From: Ichthyophthirius multifiliis
Lineage: Eukaryota > Ciliophora > Oligohymenophorea > Hymenostomatida
Direction: 5' to 3'
Assembly (NCBI RefSeq): GCF_000220395.1
Contig: NW_004087582.1
Location: 1-31,047 of the forward strand
DNA: 31,047 nucleotides
The notes below the pieces were generated by a model. It made no database searches and was not told the origin of the DNA. It was given only the letters and a program-made list of their open reading frames with translations. This document shows, piece after piece, positions 23,220-31,047 of the stretch. A program made the translations under genes and the position numbers. Within the stretch, counting starts at the first letter, position 1, and every line of letters starts with the position of its first letter.

Positions 23220-25720
23220 ATTGTATAATTTAGGTTTCTATTGGATATTTAGATATTGATGGATATATAGATTTTTCTATTGATTCTAATATGGATTTAT
23301 ATTTAGATTGGATTTAAGAAAATGGATTTATTATTTATACATAATATTAGTAGATATTAATATAAAGTTTTGTAAAATAAATAATTACTAAATCATAATA
23401 CTTTTACCCTATTTAATTTGAAATAGCTCCTTCTTTGATTTTCAATAATATTTTTAAAAATATTAACACTAAATAAAACATTATAATAACTTTTTCATCT
23501 AATATAATTATTGAGTTAATCATTTTATAATAATAATCTGAAATTACACACTAATTTATTCCTTAGTAATTTTAAGGTGTAGTTTTTTCTTTTTAAAACA
23601 ATTAAACATATTTAAATCTGGAAGGAAATACATTACAAATAAATTAAATTTTATAAAATTAAATAATAATATCAAATAGTAATAATATACCTATATAAAT
23701 AATAATAAACGATTTTATTAATCAATAATACAATGAAACCTTTTATTTAACAAATTTATAATTTATTTAAATAAAACCCCAAATACAAATAATTTAATAA
23801 ATTTAAGAAATTTATTCAAATGATTTTCCCTTTGGTTTTCCAGTATAATAATCTTTCAGATTTTGCATTTCAAAATCGAATTTTAAATATTTGCCTTTTT
23901 TAGAATTAGAAATCGAAGTATAAAATTATAAAATAAAAATAAATATAAAAAAATAAATTAGTTTTAAATTAAAAATTCTTAAAATAAATTCATTCACATT
24001 AATTAAATTGATTGGATTTCCTTTTAAAAAAACAACAATTGCATAGAAGGATATAAAGGAATAAGTTCATATAAAGAAAAAAATATTTTAAAAATTATTG
24101 TAAATGATTAATATAGTTAAGAAGAATATTTTTTGAATATAGAATTTTCTTAAATTCCTATTTAATTGATAATATTAAGTATAGGAATCGCATTTATTCC
24201 TGGATTTTTATTTTTCTTTATTTGGATTTTTAGATAAAAACTTCATATGATTTTTTTGAAAAGCACACACACATATTCACAAGATATATTAAGTGTAGAC
24301 TAATTTTATTATAAAATAATTATATTAGGGAATAATACTTATAAAAATGGAGAAAAAATATTCAATTAAATACTTTTAAATTATTCAAATTAACTTCCTT
24401 ATTAAAAAAAGTGCAAATAAGAAATAATAAAACTAATAAAAAATTACACTTTATAAAATTAATAAATAAATTTGGAAGAACTTTTGAAAGATTCCAAATA
24501 AATTTTCGAAAAAAATCCCGAAAAATATGTTGGACTAAATTTATTAGATTTTGAAAATAATTCCCTATTAAAAATTTGCATTTTTAGTATTTTTGTTAAA
24601 TTTGCACTTAAAAATACTCCATTTACATATTAAATATATAATAAAATAAAAAAAAAACTCTAAAAAAAACACTCTTTAAATGATTGGTATAAATAAATAA
24701 TAATTAACCCTTTAATACTTATTTTAAACGAAAATAAGTTTTTGGATGATATCGAAAAATTAAACGATAAAAATTTTGACTAATAAACAATTTTAAGATA
24801 TTCTAATTATTTCTAAGAAATTAACATAAATTAAGAATAACTAGACCATGAATTAAAGATATTAATTTAAAATAATGAAGAATTTAATTAAAAACTAATT
24901 ATATAAAACTTCAAAGCGGATTTTTATGGATTCGATATTTTTAACAAGCCTAAATCTTATAAATGTGCGGTTGGTGAAGTTTTACATTTATAAAAAAAGT
25001 AAATTAGATGTATAAAAGCATACAAAAAAAAAGAAAATTCCAGCCTTGAAAATTGTTTGGATAAACTAAAGGCTTTAATTTATAAAAACTATAATCCTTT
25101 TAATCTAAATTAAAATAATTTTACATATTTACCTGAATGGTTAAAGGTTGCTTGTAATCAAAATTTTATTATATTTTACGGGAAACCTTAAAAATAAGAT
25201 AATGGGGAATATTTAATTTAGATTTTTAATAATTAAGGCTTTATTGGATATTAATTTAAATTGTTAGTTATAAATACTAGTGGATTTTCGATTAATAATA
25301 GGAATTTTACAAATAATAGTTAATCTACTTTATATAAAATGAAAAGGTAGTCGAACTATTAAGAATTTATTAATATCAATAATATTTCAAATATTTTAAG
25401 TAATAAAAGTTAAAATTAACATAAATAGAATACTACATAATAAAATAATAAAAAATAAAAAAAAAGCATTTTTTTTAATTTTTAAAATACGGAATAATAA
25501 TAAATAAATTCTCAAAATTTAATAAATATAAAAAATACTAATAAAATGGTAATTTTTAAATTAAAAATAATTTATTATTTAAATAAGGATATAACAAACG
25601 ATTTTGATAAAAGTTTATTAGTTTTGTAGCCTTGTATGAATAATACATTTTATGTAATAAAATTTTTATATAATATAAATAATAATTAATAAATAAAAAA
25701 TAAAAAAGAATTAAAATTGA
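20739..25720 (+). CDS. large type I membrane protein with LVIVD-like propeller and cadherin-like region
   Basis: About 1590 residues. MIIQLLIFLLFLIKTINS is a clear signal peptide. The ectodomain repeats an LVIVD-like blade: LGMRVNGIHIYDIS, AGLQGLYIFNILDIENP, TQNKGLLFYNANDLENP, NLQGFYIFNIQNI, AAGQQGVLILD. Cadherin/dystroglycan-type modules follow (NSNNIPIQIIINDFINQQYNETFYLTN; IDWISFQ; VND in a final strand block). A transmembrane helix IILSIGIAFIPGFLFFFIWIF (about 24160-24232) is followed by RQK and a roughly 480-residue cytosolic part. LVIVD plus cadherin-like surface proteins form a large ciliate family of unknown ligand. Introns: 23126-23233, 23918-23961 and 25654-25708 (its splicing yields the TGA at 25718), with a possible 39-nt in-frame one at 25549-25587. 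One -1 frame change remains at 21735-21748 (DYKL / KVMENAIPN). Confidence 0.78.
23181..23213. repeat. (AT)n microsatellite in an intron of the LVIVD gene
   Basis: An uninterrupted TA dinucleotide run of about 16 units lies inside the 108-nt intron 23126-23233, between the GTATAA donor and the AATTTAG acceptor. It explains why this intron is about twice the local average. Confidence 0.8.
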
Positions 25721-25744
25721 TAAGAAAGAAAAAAATAAAATAAA

Positions 25745-25797
<53 letters not shown>

Positions 25798-26135
25798 TAT
25801 ATATTTATTATTAAAAATATAAATATAAATTTTTGGATATATTTTTTATTTATATTTTTATGTATAAATTTATTTTTATTTATAAATATTTTATTTATAT
25901 ATATTTTTTATTTTTTTCATTATGTATAATTTTTTCCCTTTATATTATTATTCATTTTTAGTTTATACTTTTTTATTTTTAATTTATTATATATATAATT
26001 ATATTTAATAATATTTCTATAAATTATATATAATTTATATTATGTTTTTTTAAAATATCTATATATTATTATTATATAATAATACTATAAAAATAATTAT
26101 AATATATTTATTATAAATTTTTAAATGAAAAATTA
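25721..26135. other. intergenic region between convergent genes
   Basis: 415 bp of AT-rich sequence between the 3' ends of the LVIVD gene and TBCK. It contains the long TA run listed separately, then T-rich low-complexity sequence. No gene is visible. Confidence 0.55.
25748..25793. repeat. (AT)n microsatellite, about 22 units
   Basis: A perfect alternating TA run of about 45 bases just 3' of the LVIVD gene stop. Being self-complementary, it can form a cruciform. Its exact length is likely to be unreliable in any assembly. Confidence 0.85.
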
Positions 26136-27669
26136 TCATTACTATTTTCTTTTATAGTAATTTATGGGTTAAATTCTATGTTTAAATTCTAAAAGATCTG
26201 GTCTATCTTTTATTACACTTTATATTCCTCCATTTAGTACTACTAATCTTCTTATACCTATTCTTAATAATTAATTTATACAATCTTCCATATCTTTTTA
26301 CCTTTCATAGTTATATATTATAACAATCAAGCTTACATATTCTGGGTATATATTTTCTTCAAACACTGAATCGAAACTTGAAAATTTTGCTGTTTTTTTT
26401 TCCAAATATGTTACAACTAATTCATGAATATTCCCGTTTTAAAAATGAGAAAAAAGACTATTTTTTACACATACATCTTCAAATTCATATTTTTACCTAA
26501 TATCTAAATAAACTGTATGTTTTTATTTAAGTACATCGAAAATAGATACATAAAATATAGGTCTTCGACACAATTCCTCATAATTAGGAGGAATTTCCCA
26601 TGGACATTCTTTAAAAAAATTATTTTAATAGTCACTTTTATCTTTTTCATTTTGAATGTAATTTAAAACTAAAAATTATTCAGGAAGTACTTTTAATAAA
26701 TATTGAGCATATTTTAAGCTTTTTCTCGTGTTTTAGACACCTTCTAAATTACGAATACTTTAGATTAACTAATTTTAATCTTTTAGTAATAAATAATCCT
26801 TTAGTTCTATCATTATTGAAACTCCGAAACATATCGAAAAATTAGCATCGCAAATTATCAAATCCCATATTTTCAAAACCGTATTAATGTCAAAAACCAT
26901 CGAAAACAAATTCAAAAACCAGGAAATTGTATATATTTCAGCATAAAGTTACCTTTCTTCTAAATAATCGCTTAATTAAGGATCTTCGAATCTTAAAAGC
27001 CACTTTTTATTTAATTTTTATTTATTTTTTTATTTAATATTACTTTATATATAAGTGTTTTTTCTTTCAATATATAATCTTCTGAATTTTATCCAGTATG
27101 CATTTAGAGAGATTTTTTAACAAACTCTTATAAAATAAGCATTGCATAACCTTAATTATAATTTTTACTAATTGAAAGGGCTACAAAAGTCATAGAGTCC
27201 ATACTTTGAATATAATAATATTACTAATTCAAGGTCAAAAAGGCTTTTAAAGTTTAAAAAATTTTTTCTTTTCCTTCTTTTCCTGAACAAAAAGGTGAAT
27301 ACTAATGGCATCTAGGTATATCATTTTACACTTATTTTAAACACTTCAACTTATCTTCATATAAAACATCATTCTCATTCAAATATTCAAATAAAATCTA
27401 AGTTTTATTAGGCAAAACCATAATTTTCTAGTATAAATAAAACCTCAAATATTAAGGTAAATCAACCTAAATCAGAAATTATGGTATACATTTTGGAGTT
27501 ATAATCCTCCTATCTTCCCAAATAATATTCATATAAAATAAATATGTTTTTATTTTCTAAGAAAAAACATTATCAGGTACATTCTAATGTAAAAAAGGTG
27601 CAAAATCGTTTTCGTTTTCACTCGAAGGAAATAGATCGTTCGCCGCTGAAAAATTAACACTATTTTATA

Positions 27670-27718
<49 letters not shown>

Positions 27719-29181
27719 TGTTTCATTATTATTATTTTTTTCATATTATTTTTATTATGTCCAAAACTTACTTACTTTTTCACTAATTTTAATTTTTGTA
27801 AAAAAACCAAAACTTATACTACTTTCTTGCTATTATTATTATTATTATAAAGTACTCATATTATTAATTTCGTCTTCCAAAACTGTCGTATCATTTATAT
27901 TTTTACCTTTTTTTTAAAATTTTAATTATTATTTGTCATTTAAATAGTATTCAAGCCTAAATATTCAACCAATGTTTAAATTTCTTTCATATTTTTTAAC
28001 ACATTTTGATAGTAAAGAATTTCTTCTTTTATTTTATTGTAAATATCTTTTATTTCTATACTTATTTATTTCTATATAATTTTTACATTTCCACTTTTCT
28101 AAATAATATTTACAAAAGGCTCCATTTTCTCAAAAGGAAAACTCAATTAATACTCAATCTTTTCACCAAGTAAATCTACTATTACTTCTAATGGAAAAAG
28201 CAACTCTATTTTTCCAAAATTTAAATTTTTTATAACTTTTGAATATATTTATTGCATATTTTCTTCTACTTAGTCTTCTTAATCAATCTAAATATACCTA
28301 AAAATCGAGTGTTTTAATAAATTATTTGCATTAGGTCTCCTAAAGACATTAAAGTCTAACATTTAGCTCAAAAAATCTCTAAAAAGATAAGAATAATCAT
28401 CAGAAACATCCTAAAACCCAGCCAAAAATTCATGTATAGGGTTTATATATTCTTATAAATAAGCAGTTTTTTAAAAAATAAATTCAGAAGATTATTCTGT
28501 TAAAAAAAAAGAAGAAAGATTCAAAAAATCTTCTATAAAAAGTACAGGATCGTATTATTTATTCGAAAATGATTTTTACATACAAAATCTCATCAAAATT
28601 CCCAAACTCCAAATTTCTCCTTTAAATTTTTCTTCTTCTTTAATATCTTCCTCTTCTGAATGTAAATATTATTCACAAAAATAATACTCAGGAGGTCTTG
28701 AAATTAATTCAGGGAAATTTTAAGGCATTATATTATAGGTTTACATATAGAATTAACCATAATGGTTTATTTTATAATTTTTTTATGAATATTTTTGTAT
28801 TTATTTTGGTTCGAAAAAACCTAAGGATAGTTTATGTTCTTTATTTAAATAGTTTATAGCTTAAAGAATACAATATGACATATTTATTAATTCTTTTTCG
28901 GAAAATATATAATTTTCTTTTTAAAGTAACTCACCAATATTAGTGTCTGATTGCTAAGAAAATAATAAATAATGATTTTATAAATTTTCTTAAGGCTTTA
29001 AATATATGTATTTGCATAAATAATAATTTTATTATTCTTTTAATTTTTCAAATTTTTCAAATAAATTTATACTGGCTTGTTTATTTTGGATACTTGATTT
29101 GTAATTGTTTAAATTTATTTAATAAACTGATAAATTATTTGCTATTTATAATTCTTCTTTATTCGTTTTTGTATCCTACAT
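26136..29181 (-). CDS. TBCK: TBCK: pseudokinase, TBC (Rab-GAP-like) and rhodanese-like domains
   Basis: About 1001 residues (human TBCK has 893), ATG 29181-29179 to TGA 26138-26136. The N-terminal third is a protein-kinase fold (ELINMSYCILQAINYL, GEIWSLGILMRF) with no VAIK lysine, HRD or DFG visible, hence a pseudokinase. The TBC domain has IPRCHQYSPFCSGKEGKEKI, then FEDPQLSDYLEER, AEIYTISWFLNLFSMVF and KIWDLIICDANF. The Arg of IPRCH is present, but the usual Q finger (YxQ) is replaced by YYYIQSMDSM. The C-terminal rhodanese-like domain runs from FYVSIFDVLKQKHTVYLDIR to IRRLVVLNGG, with no catalytic Cys seen in the loop. TBCK belongs to the endosomal FERRY complex in animals and influences mTOR signalling. 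The intron at 27043-27003 (41 nt) is clear. A -1 frame change remains at the T8/A8 run 27908-27915. A (AAT)n asparagine tract lies between the kinase and TBC parts. Confidence 0.88.
27671..27732 (-). repeat. (AAT)n trinucleotide tract encoding poly-Asn in TBCK
   Basis: On the plus strand a run of ATT/TTA triplets at 27671-27718, and a shorter block after TTTCAT, read as AAT codons in the TBCK frame. They give about 14 consecutive Asn, then a GAA ACA break and 4 more Asn. The frame continues cleanly into FSAANDLFPSSENEND, so the expansion is exonic. The opposite and shifted frames read as poly-Ile or poly-Tyr and are shadows. Confidence 0.8.
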
Positions 29182-29666
29182 TTAATTTTTTTATAATGTA
29201 AAATTAATAATTTATTTTTTAAAAAATATGAATTAATTAAAAATTAATTATTTAAGATTTATTAGTATTTTTTGGTTTCTTTTCTAAAAGTTTTTTTTTG
29301 TAAAAAAATTTATAATATTATAAACTTAATAAAAAAATAAATGAAGTATAAAAATATTAAACACTAAATTTTTAAAAAACACTTACATATATATTCTTAA
29401 AAAAATAATATTTTTTTTTTTTAAACAAAAAAAACAAGTTTTTTTTATTTTCGAAAAAAAAAAATATAATTTCTTTTTAAATCTTTAATATTCTAATTTT
29501 GTATTTGTATTTAAAAGCATTTTAAAATTGTAATAAATTCATTTTTTTTTTAAAAAATAATTTAAATGTTGCATTTTAATTTTAATTATCAAATTTTATA
29601 AAAATTTCATTATATATAAAAAAAAAAAATATTCATTATAATCTTTTTAAAAAAACATAAAAGTTC
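29182..29666. other. intergenic region upstream of TBCK
   Basis: 485 bp rich in A- and T-homopolymers (up to about 11 bases). No ORF with ciliate-like codon use and no RNA gene is visible. Confidence 0.55.
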
Positions 29667-30059
29667 TCAATAAATCGTATAATCATAATAAAAAAAATAA
29701 TATAAAATCAAGGTTGATAATATAAGTAAAATACAATATTATATTAAAATATCTATATAATAGCTTTAACATTTCATTAATTTTTATGAATATTCCCCTA
29801 CTAAAGGATCTTTTGTATATTTTATACAAGAATACATTATTTATAATAATTATTTACAATCTTAGGCATTAATATAACCTTCACTAGAACAAACTATATA
29901 GTTACTATCTTAAATTCTATTTTATAAAGGTTTAATATCTGATTATAAATTACAATAGTCTTAATTTTTGCAATAATTTAAATATTTTTAAGAATCTGGA
30001 AAACAAGTTGAACTAACATAGGTGGTTATTAATAATAAAATAAGTATTAATTTATTCAT
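29667..30059 (-). CDS. small cysteine-rich secreted or membrane-anchored protein, hypothetical
   Basis: A single-exon frame of 130 residues from ATG 30059-30057 to TGA 29669-29667. The start MNKLILILLLITTYVSS is a textbook signal peptide, probably cleaved before TCFPD. The mature part contains about eight Cys (CFPD, YCKN, YCNL, VCSS, DCKQ, SCIK, KCQS, YCIL), suggesting disulfides. The last 30 residues are hydrophobic (ILLILSTLILYYFF) and could be a membrane anchor or a GPI-attachment signal. Glutamines are TAA/TAG, as in the other genes, which supports its being real. I recognise no family. It does not show the regular CxxC spacing of ciliate surface antigens. Confidence 0.65.
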
Positions 30060-31047
30060 TTCTTTTTTTATTATTTAATTAATGTAAAGTATTAGAGAAA
30101 AAATTAATTTATTATTATATCATTTATAAATATATTTTTTGTAAAAAAACAGATTATTATAAATATAATTATTTGATAAATTATAATATTAAATATAGTA
30201 TAATAATAAAGATTTTGTATTTATTAAATTTTCTATTTTGAGGAAAAAACAAATATAAAAATATAATATTTGGAACATATTTAAAAAGAATTATAAGTTA
30301 TTTTTGAAAAAAATTGAATAAAAATATTGCAAATAATAAAAAATTATTTAAAAAAAATTTAATATATTTGACTTTGAGTTTTGTATTTTTATTTTCCAAA
30401 AATAAAATAAAATAGTATTTATTATAATATAAAAAAAAAGTTTTATTAAAAAATATTTTTAAATACGTTTTAAAAATTTTATTTATTTTTAGACTATAAT
30501 TATTTAATGTCAAAATATATTTATTAACAAAAATAAAAATTAATAAAATTATTTTAAAGAAGATAGTTTTTGTTTGATCTATATTACTTTTAAACATTGT
30601 TTATTTTTAATGATATATTTATATAATAATTAATTAATAATAAGACCAATTTTTCGAGCATTTTGTTTATCAATAAAATTTATAAAATAATTACAGTAAA
30701 ATAAATAAAAAAAAATTACAGAAAAAATAAATTAAAAAAACTATAATTATGTAAAAATAAATGTATAAATGATAATTTAAAATGAAAAAATAAGAGAATA
30801 TACATTAAAATTATATATTTATATCTCATAGTTAATAAAAAATAGTAAGAAAATCATTATTTAATATTAAAAAAACTAAGATATAAATAAAACTTTAAAA
30901 AATATTTATAAAATAATTAATATATTTTATTAAAATATTTTAGTATAAATAAACTTAAAATAAATTATAAACTATTAGTAATATTATATTAAGAAAATAT
31001 AAATCAAATAAAATAAATAAATATTAAATTATATTAAAATTAAGAAT
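30060..31047. other. AT-rich right flank
   Basis: About 1 kb of A/T-rich DNA to the end of the window. Apart from the low-complexity ORF at 30298-30597 listed separately, nothing can be assigned. No telomeric repeat is present at the right end. Confidence 0.5.
30298..30597 (-). other. low-complexity F/I/K/N ORF of doubtful status
   Basis: A 99-codon frame starting MFKSNIDQTKTIFFKIILL and ending FFQK, with no TAA, TAG or TGA. In DNA this AT-rich, a stop-like triplet is expected about every ten codons, so the gap is noticeable. Real genes in this window, however, are full of TAA/TAG glutamines, and this frame has none. It is made of Phe, Ile, Leu, Lys, Asn and Tyr, with two hydrophobic stretches. 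It could be a chance ORF, a membrane protein, or a nuclear copy of mitochondrial DNA, where TAA/TAG remain stops. No family is recognised. Confidence 0.3.

Noticed and set aside
23915..24010. Frameshift before the IDWISF module of the LVIVD protein
   Set aside because: Explained by a 44-nt intron at 23918-23961.
27550..27744. Minus-strand ORF with a long Ile run
   Set aside because: Out-of-frame reading of the AAT tract in TBCK; the correct frame gives poly-Asn and continues into recognisable protein.
1..31047. Euplotes-like or standard genetic code
   Set aside because: TAA and TAG interrupt every conserved gene at glutamine-like positions while TGA ends them, which excludes both.
1..31047. 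rRNA, tRNA, snRNA, CRISPR, insertion sequences
   Set aside because: No tRNA A/B boxes, rRNA cores, spliceosomal snRNA signatures, regular spaced repeats or transposase motifs were seen on reading both strands; a covariance-model scan was not possible.

Overview
The window is macronuclear DNA of a ciliate with an extremely AT-rich genome. Ten of the eleven annotated genes read through only if UAA and UAG mean glutamine and UGA alone is stop; ARL3, for example, has UAG in place of a glutamine within the GTPase fold. Introns are short (36-144 nt, mostly 40-60), GT...AG and almost pure A/T. This fits an oligohymenophorean of the Tetrahymena/Ichthyophthirius group; the very high AT content leans toward an Ichthyophthirius-like species (inference). 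No rRNA, tRNA, telomere repeat, CRISPR or transposase was recognised.

Layout. Plus strand: 334-2304 BFR1-like coiled-coil protein; 2681-3460 ARL3 GTPase; 3616-6165 DRC1 (axonemal nexin-dynein regulatory complex); 6620-7651 OGFr-domain protein; 7977-9760 protein kinase with coiled-coil tail; 10195-14123 alpha-COP. Minus strand: 14541-16035 second kinase of the same subfamily; 16899-19887 vWA-domain protein. Plus: 20739-25720 large type I membrane protein with an LVIVD-like propeller and cadherin-like region. Minus: 26136-29181 TBCK (pseudokinase, TBC, rhodanese); 29667-30059 small cysteine-rich secreted or membrane protein. A low-complexity ORF at 30298-30597 is uncertain. The spaces between are AT-rich and mostly featureless, apart from a 35-bp tandem repeat, microsatellites and one compositionally unusual patch at 16380-16620.

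How the genes relate. ARL3 and DRC1 are adjacent cilium genes (lipidated cargo delivery and dynein control). COPA and TBCK belong to membrane traffic. The two kinases flank COPA in opposite orientation, share motifs and an intron in the activation segment, and look like paralogues. There is no operon-like system.

Odd signals. Several genes need a -1 frame change that no GT...AG intron explains. Three such places are A8 runs carrying a classical slippery heptamer (A AAA AAG or A AAA AAT), and three carry the in-frame triplet AAA-TTR-AAG. Assembly indels are the default explanation, but the pattern is worth testing. Intron boundaries are read by eye from frame, GT/AG and protein continuity; they are not confirmed by RNA data.
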